A DNA stretch of 64,000 nucleotides from Chroococcus sp. FPU101 (GTDB lineage: Bacteria > Cyanobacteriota > Cyanobacteriia > Cyanobacteriales > Microcystaceae): contig NZ_BLJI01000001.1 of the NCBI RefSeq assembly GCF_017312365.1, forward strand, positions 124,001 through 188,000. The letters are read 5' to 3'. This document shows positions 28,745 through 37,612 of this stretch, piece after piece (position 1 is the stretch's first letter; each line of letters begins with the position of its first letter). The notes beneath the pieces were generated by a model. That model was not told the origin of the DNA. It did not search any database and was given only the letters and a program-made list of their open reading frames with translations. The translations under genes and the position numbers were made by a program.

Positions 28745-29875
28745 ATGGTAACAACACAACTTAAACCCTCTAATCATCCACTAGCAGAAGCCATTCATCG
28801 CATCGAAACAGGAGAAGCATTACTAAAAGATTCTCCAGAGAATGTCTTAGAGGTTGTAGGAATTTTGAAAAGTTATGGCGTGGTTTTAGATGCCTATTCC
28901 AAAAACTTAATCTATATTGCAGAAAATCAGTTTTTAGTTTTGTTTCCCTTTTTTAAATATTTTAATGGCGATGTGACCTTTTCTCGCTTGCTGAAACATT
29001 GGTGGCACGATCGCATTAATTTTGAATATGCTGAATACTGTATGAAAGCCATGTTTTGGCATGGTGGAGGTGAATTAGATACTTATGTCGATAGTCCAGA
29101 GTTTTTGGAAGTCGTAGAACAAGTCGTTCAGGCTAAGTTTAAAGGGAATTTATTCATGATGTCGCTGCATAAAGCATTCCCTGATTTTTTGCCAGAACAG
29201 ATGCGGATGATGGCTTATTACAGTGGTTTAGGGCAGTTTTGGCGCATCATGGCGGATATGTTTTTAAGTTTATCCGATCTTTATGATCAAGGAGAAATTA
29301 AAAAAATCCCTGATGTTGTACAACACGTTCTAGATGGTTTAGTTGCAGGCGCAAATACACCCATCACCTATCAAGTCAAAGTGAATGAACAAACTTATGA
29401 TGTTATTCCCAAAGAAGCTAATTTAACCTTTTTAATGGATACTGCGGTACCTTATGTCGAAGCAGTATTTTTTAGGGGAACGCCTTTCCCTGGCACAATT
29501 TCTTATAATGCTCAAGCTTACCAAATTCCCTACGATCAGGGAATGTTTACCTATGGTGCATTATACGCTGACCCGTTGCCTGTTGGTGGTGCAGGAATTC
29601 CCCCCACTTTATTGATGCACGATATGCGCCACTTTTTACCCGAATACTTACATCAATTGTATCGTCAGAGTTTTCGTGCTGAGGAAGATTTACTGGTACA
29701 AATTTGCGTATCTTTCCAAAAATCAATGTTTTGTGTCACAACAGCAGCCATTAAAGGTTTAGCACCTTATCCTATGGATACCACAGATTTGATACAACAA
29801 AAAGCCAATCGCGCCTATTTAGAGAAATGGATGAATCGTTTTACTACTTCTCGTATTCTCGATGTTAATCAGTAG
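28745..29875 (+). CDS. chpX: CO2 hydration protein (CupB/ChpX family)
   Basis: 376 residues, soluble, the specific partner of NdhF/NdhD in the cyanobacterial CO2-uptake complexes, where it converts CO2 to bicarbonate at the thylakoid. Recognised by NYLxYIAENQFLVLFPFFKY-like sequence at about 55-75, HWWHDRINFEYAEYC and GGAGIPPTLLMHDMRHFLPEYL. Several conserved His and Cys residues lie in these stretches, consistent with a zinc site. The ATG at 28745 is 15 bp past ndhD. The absence of cupS points to CupB rather than CupA. Confidence 0.93.
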   Translation: MVTTQLKPSNHPLAEAIHRIETGEALLKDSPENVLEVVGILKSYGVVLDAYSKNLIYIAENQFLVLFPFFKYFNGDVTFSRLLKHWWHDRINFEYAEYCMKAMFWHGGGELDTYVDSPEFLEVVEQVVQAKFKGNLFMMSLHKAFPDFLPEQMRMMAYYSGLGQFWRIMADMFLSLSDLYDQGEIKKIPDVVQHVLDGLVAGANTPITYQVKVNEQTYDVIPKEANLTFLMDTAVPYVEAVFFRGTPFPGTISYNAQAYQIPYDQGMFTYGALYADPLPVGGAGIPPTLLMHDMRHFLPEYLHQLYRQSFRAEEDLLVQICVSFQKSMFCVTTAAIKGLAPYPMDTTDLIQQKANRAYLEKWMNRFTTSRILDVNQ

Positions 29876-29897
29876 ATGCTTTGGGAGTCTATAGAAA

Positions 29898-30341
29898 ATG
29901 GCGATATTGTATGAAGCTGACTATAACCAATGGGTAGAAGAGACTGTTAAGCAACTCCAAAACAAAAATTATGCAGCAGTAGACTGGGAGAATTTAATCG
30001 AAGAGGTTGCTGATTTGAGTGGACGAGAACGCGATAAACTAGAAAGTCTATTGACCGTATTGTTTGAACATCTACTCAAAATAGCCTATTGGGAATCTTA
30101 ACGAGACTATAACTTACGGGGTTGGCTGGGTGAAGTTCAAAATTTTCGGATTCAAATTAGAAGACTTCTCAAAAAAAGCCCCAGTTTAAAGTCTTATTTA
30201 TTTGTAATTTTCGATGAATGCTACCTAGATGCCCGAAAAATTACTATAAAAAAAACAGGTTTAAACTCGGAAATTTTCCCAGTGTCTCCCATTGCAACTC
30301 TAGACGAAGTTTTAGACGATGATTGGCTTCCGTCACTTTAG
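29898..30341 (+). pseudogene. DUF29 family gene with an in-frame stop
   Basis: Would encode 147 residues, but TAA at 30099-30101 interrupts it after residue 67 (IAYWES, stop, RDYNLRGW). The frame continues without further lesions to TAG at 30339. The second half (FDECYLDARK, then a C-terminal DDDWLP) aligns well with the intact paralog at 31832. DUF29 proteins are short and abundant in cyanobacteria, and their function is unknown. The truncated 67-residue product could be made but would lack the conserved second half. Confidence 0.85.
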
Positions 30342-30364
30342 CCTAAAATGATTAATTACTACTT

Positions 30365-31792
30365 ATGTCTGTTGATTATGACTTAATTGTCATCGGGAAC
30401 ACGTCTGAGGCGATTTATGCGGCGGCTCAAGCTTCTAACCTCAAAATGCGGGTTGCTTTAGTCGAACATTCGTCTAAGAAGAATTTAAATAGATCTGAAG
30501 CAATTTTAGGACGTAGCTGCACCTATTTTACAAATCTGTTTGCTCAAGTGAATCAGGTTGTACCCAATTTAGATAAACCAAATTGGCAATTATTACAAGC
30601 TTGGACGAAAGAAGCAGAGGCAATTTTATCTGAATATAATACGTTACCGCTTTTAGCAGCGAAGGGAGTCGATATTATTTCAGGTTCAGGAGAGTTTTGT
30701 CGGCTTCCCCATCTAGCTTTTATTGTAAATCAAAGACGATTGCGATCGCGGATTTATTTACTGGCGACTGGTTCGGTTTTTGTGCCACCTAAAATTATTG
30801 GTTTAGATGAGATTAATTATTTAACTGTTTCCGACGTTTGGCAAAAAGATACACTCGATAATTTACCTGAAATTTTAACCATTATTGGAGAGTCTGTATC
30901 TGCTATTCAACTCGCCCAAAATTTGATTCGGTTTGGTAAACAAGTAACGCTTTTAGTAAAAAGTGAAAGACTCTTGCCTCAAGAAGATTTTGAGATTTCT
31001 TGGTTATTACAAGCACAACTGGAAGCCGAAGGAATTCAACTTTTTACAAATACCTTGGTGACTCATGTTAAATTCATTGATGGTCAAAAATGGCTACAAT
31101 TTGGAAATCAAGCGATAGAAACCGATGAAATTATTATAGATTGTCAGCCTCTACCTAATACAGAAGGTTTAAACTTAGAAGGAGTTGGAGTAAAAGTTAA
31201 TCTAAATAGAGTGTTGGTTAATGAAAAATTACAAACCACTCATTCTAGAATTTATGCTTGTGGTGGTGTAGTAGCGGGTTTTTCTCCGTTTAATATCGCT
31301 CAAGCTGAAGTGGATATTATATTAAAAAATATTTTATTCTATCCTTTGTTTAAAATTAACTATACTGCTTTACCTTATTGTATATTTACTCATCCTACTA
31401 TTGCTAGAGTTGGACTAACTGAAAGACAAGCTAGGCAACTAGCTAAAAAAGAGATAAGTGTCATCCAAATACCCTATAAAATGAATGCTCAAGCACAGAT
31501 CTTAGGAACGACAGGTTTTATAAAATTGATTATCAATGAACAAGGGGATCTTTTAGGTGGACATATTATTGGAGTACAAGCAGAAGAAATTATTAGTCCG
31601 ATCGCCATAGCAATTCAACATAAAATAAAAATACAATCCTTAGCAAAATTGCCTTTTCCGTCTTTAACGATTTCAGAAATTATTCATCAAGTAGCCTTAG
31701 AATATCAAAATCAATCTTTACAAAAGAAGAAAAAATTATTGAACTGGTATGAAACTTTATTAATTTGGCGCAGAAAATTAGTTAAGAAATAG
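30365..31792 (+). CDS. Degenerate class I pyridine nucleotide-disulfide oxidoreductase-like flavoprotein
   Basis: 475 residues with the overall plan of dihydrolipoamide dehydrogenase/mercuric reductase: FAD domain, NAD domain (near 178-205), and the C-terminal dimerization domain (FTHPTIARVGLTERQA, then GTTGFIKLIINEQGDLLGGH). Key catalytic features are missing. The FAD glycine motif reads VIGNTSEAIYAA, there is no CxxxxC redox pair (ILGRSCTYFTNLF at that place), the second Rossmann motif reads IIGESVSAIQLA, and the C-terminal His-Pro-Thr is FPSLT. It should not act as a normal disulfide reductase. The frame is intact, so a non-catalytic or altered role is possible. The neighbours give no clue. 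Confidence 0.75.
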   Translation: MSVDYDLIVIGNTSEAIYAAAQASNLKMRVALVEHSSKKNLNRSEAILGRSCTYFTNLFAQVNQVVPNLDKPNWQLLQAWTKEAEAILSEYNTLPLLAAKGVDIISGSGEFCRLPHLAFIVNQRRLRSRIYLLATGSVFVPPKIIGLDEINYLTVSDVWQKDTLDNLPEILTIIGESVSAIQLAQNLIRFGKQVTLLVKSERLLPQEDFEISWLLQAQLEAEGIQLFTNTLVTHVKFIDGQKWLQFGNQAIETDEIIIDCQPLPNTEGLNLEGVGVKVNLNRVLVNEKLQTTHSRIYACGGVVAGFSPFNIAQAEVDIILKNILFYPLFKINYTALPYCIFTHPTIARVGLTERQARQLAKKEISVIQIPYKMNAQAQILGTTGFIKLIINEQGDLLGGHIIGVQAEEIISPIAIAIQHKIKIQSLAKLPFPSLTISEIIHQVALEYQNQSLQKKKKLLNWYETLLIWRRKLVKK

Positions 31793-31831
31793 ATGAGAGC
31801 AATTATAATGATTGTAGAGTGAGAGAAAAAA

Positions 31832-32299
31832 ATGCAGAATCCTATTACGTCTAGTCCCAACAAAACTTTATACGAACAAGATTTTTATCAATGGATACAA
31901 AATACAGCTACTTTATTGAAAGAAAAACAGTTTGATCAAGTAGACTGGGAAAATGTTATCGAAGAACTAGAAAGTATGGGAAAAAGTGAAAAGAAAGAAG
32001 TTCAAAGTCGTTTGATTACTATAATTGAACATTTACTTAAACTTCAATATTGGGAAGCAGAAAAAGCCTATAATGAGAGAGGCTGGAGAGGAACGGTAGT
32101 CGAACAAAGAATCCAACTAGAATTAACCTTAGAAGATAGCCCTAGTCTAAAACCTATATTAGAGGAAGTTTTTTTAGATTGTTATCAAAAAGCTCGAAAA
32201 GTTATTCTAAAAAAATACAAACTTTCTTCTACTCTATTTCCCTTAAAACCACCTTTTACGGTAGAAGATGTTTTAAACTCAGATTATTTTCCCGAATAG
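31832..32299 (+). CDS. DUF29 family protein
   Basis: 155 residues, intact. Begins TLYEQDFYQWIQNTATLLKE and contains DWENVIEELESMGKSEK, the typical DUF29 core, then HLLKLQYWEAEKAYNERGW. No enzymatic motif is visible and the family has no agreed function. It is a paralog of the broken copy at 29898, which lies on the other side of the flavoprotein gene. The thymidylate kinase gene starts three bases after its stop, suggesting co-transcription. Confidence 0.85.
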   Translation: MQNPITSSPNKTLYEQDFYQWIQNTATLLKEKQFDQVDWENVIEELESMGKSEKKEVQSRLITIIEHLLKLQYWEAEKAYNERGWRGTVVEQRIQLELTLEDSPSLKPILEEVFLDCYQKARKVILKKYKLSSTLFPLKPPFTVEDVLNSDYFPE

Positions 32300-32302
32300 C
32301 AA

Positions 32303-32926
32303 ATGAAATCATTATTTATCGTTTTTGAAGGGATTGATGGTTCAGGAACATCAACTCAAGCGAATTTATTAAAAGAATATTTTATTACACAAAATCAAGC
32401 AGCCATTTTAAGTCCAGAACCGACAAGTGGAGTCATTGGGAAACTAATTAGAGAAGCGATGCAAACCTCAATTATTCCCATTCAAGACAAAAAAAAGTTT
32501 GATGAACAGATGGCGTATCTTTTTGCAGCCGATCGACACTATCATATTTATAATGATGTGGATGGTGTCTTAAAATTAACGCAACAAGATCACTGTCATG
32601 TGATTACCACACGATATTATTTTTCATCCCTTGCGTATAACTGTAATACTCCCGAAGAATTTCAGTTTGTTAGTCAACTTAATGCAAAATTTCCTCAACC
32701 TGATGTAATAATTTATCTCGATATACCCGTTCAAATTTCGCTTAAAAGAATAGCCGAAAGACAGCTAAAAGAAGTCTATGAGAATGAAGAAAAGTTAAAT
32801 CATGTTAGAGAGAACTTTATTAAGATTTTCTCTGAGTATGAGGGAAATCAATTAATCATCGATGGACAGAATACTATCGAAAATATCCATCAACAAATTA
32901 TTCAGTATTTAGAAGCGCAATTTTAA
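32303..32926 (+). CDS. tmk: Thymidylate kinase, divergent
   Basis: 207 residues that phosphorylate dTMP to dTDP. The phosphate-binding loop is FEGIDGSGTSTQ, in which threonine replaces the usual lysine. Other landmarks are LSPEPTSGVIGKLIRE, FAADRHYH and TTRYYFSSLAYN, where the family normally has DRY and a glutamine after AY. Length and order of motifs fit the family, but several key residues vary. It could be a second, acquired copy, or an enzyme of altered specificity. The gene begins 3 bp after a DUF29 gene. Genes for a ThyX-like protein, dUTPase and dCMP deaminase lie within 6 kb. Confidence 0.8.
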   Translation: MKSLFIVFEGIDGSGTSTQANLLKEYFITQNQAAILSPEPTSGVIGKLIREAMQTSIIPIQDKKKFDEQMAYLFAADRHYHIYNDVDGVLKLTQQDHCHVITTRYYFSSLAYNCNTPEEFQFVSQLNAKFPQPDVIIYLDIPVQISLKRIAERQLKEVYENEEKLNHVRENFIKIFSEYEGNQLIIDGQNTIENIHQQIIQYLEAQF

Positions 32927-32984
32927 AGACTATAAATGGGAATACTAAGAATTAAAAGTTGTTTGAGACAAGGAAAGTCATTTA

Positions 32985-34060
32985 ATGCCGTTCACATCTT
33001 TTGATACTTATCTTAAATTGCTGCAAAAAAATCTACCAAAAGGTAGTGAAAGAAGTCATTATCCAGCATTGAAAGATTTACTAGACGATCCAGAAAAAGG
33101 AATTGATGCTGTTATTGAAGAAAAGGGCAATAAAGCAGGTATTCCAGATTTTACCGTAAAGCGGCGGGAATTATTAGTAGGTTATGTAGAAGCCAAAGAT
33201 ATTGGGATAGATTTAGATCAGACTGAAAAAACAGAACAGTTACAACGCTATTTAGAATCATTTTCTAATTTAGTACAGTTGCGATGGATTATCCTAGAAC
33301 GATTTTCCAACAACATGGAATTCAAGAAAACATTTTTATTAATATTTGCAGACAAACTAAAGCTGATCATTGGGGTCATGCACTTGTAGCCAATACTCCG
33401 ACTCCTGCGTTGTATGTTGAATTAAAAGATGGTAGTAATGCTTTTCCTCTCTATCTTTATCCTGATACCACAAACCAACAAGGTAATTTATTTGTTGAAA
33501 AAACTTCTAATATTTCATCAGATTTTTTAAGTACAATTAAAGAAAAACTAGGCTATATTCCTACACCTGAAGCAATATTTTACTACATCTACGCTATTTT
33601 CCATAGTCCGACTTATCGCCAACGCTACGCCGAATTTCTTAAAATCGATTTTCCTCGTGTTCCTCTCACCAGCAATAACCAACTATTTAAAAATTTAAGT
33701 GAAAAAGGTCAAGAATTAGTACAATTACATCTCATGAAATCAAAAAAGCTTAATAAACTAATTACGAAAGTTGTAAGTAATGGTGATAATACTGTTACTG
33801 AAGTTACCTATAAATCTGATACACAGTGCGTTTATATTAACAAAAATTGCTATTTTGAAGGAATTGAACCTCAAGTCTGGGAATTTAAAATCGGGGGTTA
33901 CCAAGTTTTAGATAAATGGCTGAAAGACCGCAAAAAAGCCAAAAGAACCTTATCATTTGATGATGTGCTGCACTATCAAAAAATTGTTGTTGCACTCAAA
34001 GAAACGATGCAACTGATGAGAGAAATTGAGCAATTCATTCCCAGTTTTCCAATTGAGTAA
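32985..34060 (+). pseudogene. Remnant of a type ISP/IIG restriction-modification enzyme with its middle deleted
   Basis: The first part (32985 to about 33275) encodes the start of these giant enzymes: SFDTYLKLLQKNLPKGSE, then PDFTVKRRELLVGYVEAKDI, a PD-(D/E)XK-type nuclease core. The second part, in another frame (from about 33275, open to 34060), encodes the C-terminal specificity region: YPRTIFQQHGIQENIF, NAFPLYLYPD and FYYIYAIFHSPTYRQRYAEFL. The helicase and methyltransferase domains, normally many hundreds of residues, are absent and the two halves are out of frame. A single internal deletion explains this. Without the methyltransferase it cannot protect DNA, so it is probably inactive. 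Confidence 0.8.
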
Positions 34061-34158
34061 GATACAATTATAAAATATTTTAAGGAGAAAATGAGAGGAA
34101 AATCAGTATTAAAGAGTAATTAAAAATTTTACACAAACTTTTAAAGTTACTAAAACAT

Positions 34159-34482
34159 ATGAATGCAATAAATGTAAACAATATTAAACTGCCGATAGAA
34201 CAAATTAAAAATTTTTGCGATCGCTGGAACATTACAGAATTTGCGCTGTTTGGTTCCGTGTTACGTGATGACTTTCGTTCTGATAGTGACATTGATGTAT
34301 TAGTGACATTTACCCCAGAATCTCATCATACTTTGTTTGATTTGGTACAGATGGAAAATGAGCTAAAAAATATCTTTAAACGAGATGTAGATTTAATTAG
34401 CCGTCGGGGAATAGAAAGAAGCTTAAATTATCTACGTCGTCATGAAATTCTTTCCTCGGCTCAGGTGATTTATGCAGCGTGA
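34159..34482 (+). CDS. mntA: MNT-type nucleotidyltransferase, antitoxin of a HEPN/MNT pair
   Basis: 107 residues of the minimal nucleotidyltransferase family. The catalytic motif GSVLRDDFRSDSDIDVLV has GS, DxD and a third acidic residue (RDVDLI) downstream. In MntA-HepT systems this protein modifies the HEPN toxin by adding AMP to a tyrosine and so silences it. It overlaps the following HEPN gene by 11 bp, the usual arrangement. It lies directly downstream of a decayed restriction enzyme, suggesting a small defence or stability island. Confidence 0.88.
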   Translation: MNAINVNNIKLPIEQIKNFCDRWNITEFALFGSVLRDDFRSDSDIDVLVTFTPESHHTLFDLVQMENELKNIFKRDVDLISRRGIERSLNYLRRHEILSSAQVIYAA

Positions 34483-34786
34483 TGTACAGTTATTATTAGA
34501 TATGTTGGAATCAGCAAAATTAGCAATTCGCTATGTTTCTCAAAAATCTAAAACTGATTTTCTTTCAGACATTCAACTGCAAGATGCTGTAATTAGACGA
34601 CTTGCTATTATTGGTGAAGCTGCACGTCGCATTTCAGAAATAACCCGTCAAACTTATCCTAAAATTCCCTGGAGTAATATTAATGGAATGCGAAATCGCT
34701 TAATTCATGAATATGATGATCTTGATTTAGATATTGTTTGGGATACGGTGCTAACAAGTCTTCCATTACTAATTGAGGAAATATAA
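34472..34786 (+). CDS. hepT: HEPN (DUF86/HepT) toxin
   Basis: 104 residues, helical. The ribonuclease motif R-x4-H-x-Y is intact as RNRLIHEY near residue 75, including the tyrosine that the MNT partner modifies. The N-terminal half (LLDMLESAKLAIRYV, RLAIIGEAARRISE) is typical of DUF86. HepT toxins cut RNA, including tRNA ends. It is coupled to the MNT gene by an 11-bp overlap. Both genes look intact. Confidence 0.88.
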   Translation: MQRDVQLLLDMLESAKLAIRYVSQKSKTDFLSDIQLQDAVIRRLAIIGEAARRISEITRQTYPKIPWSNINGMRNRLIHEYDDLDLDIVWDTVLTSLPLLIEEI

Positions 34787-34869
34787 AAGATTATGTTATC
34801 TAATTCTTAGTATAAAAGTCTTATTATATTTGCTAAAATAACGCTCAATTGTGACTAGGATTAATTAGG

Positions 34870-35439
34870 TTATTTCTGTTCTAAAATAACATTTTCATAT
34901 AAAGATTCTAGTGTACCTTTAAAATTAACACTTTTTAGTTCAAAGTTTTCCTGAGTAGTAGAATAAGATTGATATAGCCAGAGATTTTCATTAGTACGAC
35001 GAAAACAGTCAATACGCTGCTGTTTGGTATTGATTAAAACATATTCTTGTAAAGTGTCCAAAGTTTGATAATCATTAAATTTATCTCCCCTGTCAAAAGC
35101 TTCTGTAGAGTTAGAAAGAACTTCAACAATAAGACAAGGAAAACGTTTATAAGTAGAAGTTTCTTGATCTTTTGGATCACAAGTAACCATAATATCAGGG
35201 TAATAAAAACGATTAATGGTTTCTATTCTAGCTTTCATATCTGAGATATATACTCGACATCCTGAACCTCGTAAATGACTTAAAAGTAGTGCAAAAAGAT
35301 TACCAGCAATTGTTACATGAGCATCGTTTGCACCTGCCATTGCATAAGTTTCGCCATTAATATACTCATGTTTGATGTCACTTTGTTCTTCTAGTTTAAG
35401 ATATTCATTAGGAGTAAGATAAAGAGGTTGAGCAATCAT
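34870..35439 (-). CDS. Uma2 family (DUF820) endonuclease-like protein
   Basis: 189 residues of the Uma2 family, abundant in cyanobacteria, with a PD-(D/E)XK nuclease fold. It begins YLTPNEYLKLEEQSDIKHEY and contains GETYAMAGANDAHVTIAGNL. The catalytic residues are likely in YYPDIMV and the LIVEVLS segment. Its biological role is not known. The ATG overlaps the stop of the ThyX-like gene by four bases, placing it third in a dut-thyX-like-uma2 operon. Confidence 0.85.
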   Translation of the reverse strand: MIAQPLYLTPNEYLKLEEQSDIKHEYINGETYAMAGANDAHVTIAGNLFALLLSHLRGSGCRVYISDMKARIETINRFYYPDIMVTCDPKDQETSTYKRFPCLIVEVLSNSTEAFDRGDKFNDYQTLDTLQEYVLINTKQQRIDCFRRTNENLWLYQSYSTTQENFELKSVNFKGTLESLYENVILEQK

Positions 35440-37061
35440 AATTTCTCCTGAATTGCTTGTAATTTATCATCGATGCGTTGTTCGGCAGCTAATCGTTCTA
35501 AGGCATAATCATTCATGTCTACAAAACTCATTTTAGCGGTTAATGTGGGATGAATGGCTTTAATTTGTCGATACATTTCTTGAGCAATTATCCGATAAGA
35601 TGGATGTCCTTGTCTTGAACTTCTTAACTCTGCAAGATGATAGACTTCCCTTAAGTTTAGTTTAATACGCCAACGAATTTTATATGCAAATGGAACAAGA
35701 TACTGTGCAGCGTCAAAGAAATCTTTACTAATTAATTGAGTAGTTTCGGCGGCATAATCTAAGGCATCACAATACTTTTGAGCTAATTTTGCTTCTTCTA
35801 ATTCTATGGGAACACCATAACCATGAATAACGGTATAGCGTTGACGTTCTTGTGTCATCACTCGATGGCGATGTAAGTCACGATATGCCCCTAAATCAGC
35901 TAATATATCAAAAGTATAATAGGTTTCTTCAAAAGCTCGCCCAGGTCGATGAAATCTTGTTTCTCTTTCTCCTACATAAGTATTAATAATTTCAATTCGT
36001 TCCGAGGTTGTTAAATTGGTGGTGTACTCTAAAACTTGTTCAAAGGTTAAGTCTGTATGTGGGTATAAAATAGCTGCAATGACTTTAATTTCTGCGTCTG
36101 AATCAGATTCTACTAACTGTACATTAGAAGATGATTCAAGTTCATAATCTTTAAAATGCTTTTGTGTGAGTTGTTGAGTTTGTGCTAAATTATTTGATAT
36201 GTAATGACTATACTGCGCCCCTCTGTCGCTTTTTGCGCGTTTGACGAAAGAAGGAATAATTTGATCGAGTTCTTGTTGCATCGATGAGCCTAATGCTCTA
36301 ACTTCAGAATGGGGTGATGCAGCAAGTTTAACCAATAAATACTCAAATGCTCTACCATTGCCGAATAAACCAACATTAGTTAGAGTCGCCATCGGTAGCA
36401 ACCCTCGTAATAAATCTAAAGCTTTGGCTCTTGTCGCATTATTATACGCTCGTTCTGTGGTATCTGCATCCTTCGGTGTACAAGATTTGAGCCAAGTTAT
36501 AAGCGGTTCGATTAAAGTGCTATAAGTATCAAATAAATGATCGAGTGTTTTTTCATAATTGTCCGCATATTGAGAAGATAGGATAGACGGTTCTCGGTAG
36601 TAGCGATAATATCCGTTAATTTTGCGATTAAATGGAACGTAGCGCGTTGATTTTTCAAGAGGGGAAATACCCAAACGGCTATCTTCTAAGGCTTTTGCTG
36701 CGATATTACTAATACCCTCACAGGCTAAATGTGCGCCTCCAAGTTCGGCAACCGAGTCATCACCATAACCAATTAAAACGCGATCATAAAATGCTTCTGC
36801 ACTTTGAATCGCTACAATTTGATTAGCATTATCTTGACTTCCGACAAGATCGTTAAAATTGGCTTCAGGTGCTTTAATAAATTCATCTAAAAGAATACGG
36901 CGTAAACTTTTATCACTGCGACTATAACGGGAAAATAAAGCCCCTTTGACAACTTCTGGTAAATTCCGCAAACCAAAAACCGATTGATCTAAGTTTGTCA
37001 CAAAAGGCAGTAATAATGTGCCTTCAGGTTTAGTAAAATCTTCTTCCAAAAAATTAATCAT
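35436..37061 (-). CDS. Two-domain ThyX-like protein
   Basis: 541 residues from ATG 37061 (MINFLEEDFTKPEG), which overlaps the dut stop by eight bases; an upstream in-frame ATG at 37136 lies inside dut. Two ThyX (flavin-dependent thymidylate synthase) domains appear in tandem, about 1-260 and 300-541. ThyX normally has RHR-x7-S near FAD and dUMP. In the first domain the region reads SRLGISPLEKSTRYV: the STRY part is kept and RHR is lost. In the second it reads HRHRVMTQERQRYTV: RHR is kept and the serine position is arginine. Each half therefore lacks what the other keeps. Whether the pair makes a composite site or is inactive cannot be told here. Its neighbours are all dTMP-pathway genes. Confidence 0.8.
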   Translation of the reverse strand: MINFLEEDFTKPEGTLLLPFVTNLDQSVFGLRNLPEVVKGALFSRYSRSDKSLRRILLDEFIKAPEANFNDLVGSQDNANQIVAIQSAEAFYDRVLIGYGDDSVAELGGAHLACEGISNIAAKALEDSRLGISPLEKSTRYVPFNRKINGYYRYYREPSILSSQYADNYEKTLDHLFDTYSTLIEPLITWLKSCTPKDADTTERAYNNATRAKALDLLRGLLPMATLTNVGLFGNGRAFEYLLVKLAASPHSEVRALGSSMQQELDQIIPSFVKRAKSDRGAQYSHYISNNLAQTQQLTQKHFKDYELESSSNVQLVESDSDAEIKVIAAILYPHTDLTFEQVLEYTTNLTTSERIEIINTYVGERETRFHRPGRAFEETYYTFDILADLGAYRDLHRHRVMTQERQRYTVIHGYGVPIELEEAKLAQKYCDALDYAAETTQLISKDFFDAAQYLVPFAYKIRWRIKLNLREVYHLAELRSSRQGHPSYRIIAQEMYRQIKAIHPTLTAKMSFVDMNDYALERLAAEQRIDDKLQAIQEKL

Positions 37062-37527
37062 CACCTTTATCCTCAACATAACTAACCCCAGTTGAACCAA
37101 AACCCCCGCTACCCCGAACCGATGACGAAAGTTCATCGACTTCCTGAAATTGACCTAAAATCACAGGTGCAATGACTAATTGAGCTATTTTTTGGCCTTG
37201 GGTGATGTGGAAGGGATCAGACCCCAAATTAATCAAAATAACCTTGATCTCGCCTCTATAGCCCGCGTCGATGGTTCCAGGCGTATTTAAAACAGTGATA
37301 CCATGCTTGAGAGCTAACCCACTTCTGGGACGTACCTGTAATTCGTATCCGATGGGTATTTCTGCTGATAAACCAGTAGCGATCGCAAAACGTGACAAAG
37401 GTTGTAAGGTATAGTCAATAATTGACACTAAATCCGCCCCAGAATCGCCAGGATGTTCGTATCGCGGTAATTTTGCGTTATTGTTGAGTCGCTTGATTTT
37501 GACTACGACTTGGCTATTCAAAGTCAT
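37054..37527 (-). CDS. dut: dUTP diphosphatase (dUTPase)
   Basis: 157 residues with all five dUTPase motifs: DSGADLVSI, RPRSGLALKHG, NTPGTIDAGYRGEI, QKIAQLVI and the P-loop-like C-terminal RGSGGFGSTG. It hydrolyses dUTP to dUMP and pyrophosphate, supplying dUMP for thymidylate synthase and keeping uracil out of DNA. Active as a trimer. First gene of the - strand operon, with its last codons overlapping the start of the ThyX-like gene. The hicA gene diverges from it across 86 bp. Confidence 0.96.
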   Translation of the reverse strand: MTLNSQVVVKIKRLNNNAKLPRYEHPGDSGADLVSIIDYTLQPLSRFAIATGLSAEIPIGYELQVRPRSGLALKHGITVLNTPGTIDAGYRGEIKVILINLGSDPFHITQGQKIAQLVIAPVILGQFQEVDELSSSVRGSGGFGSTGVSYVEDKGDD

Positions 37528-37612
37528 GTAGATTGGCTTGATGATTGAAAATTGTCCAAAGTTAACTATACTATCTTACAGACTCAATAAATTTTAATGA
37601 CTTGCTAATAGG

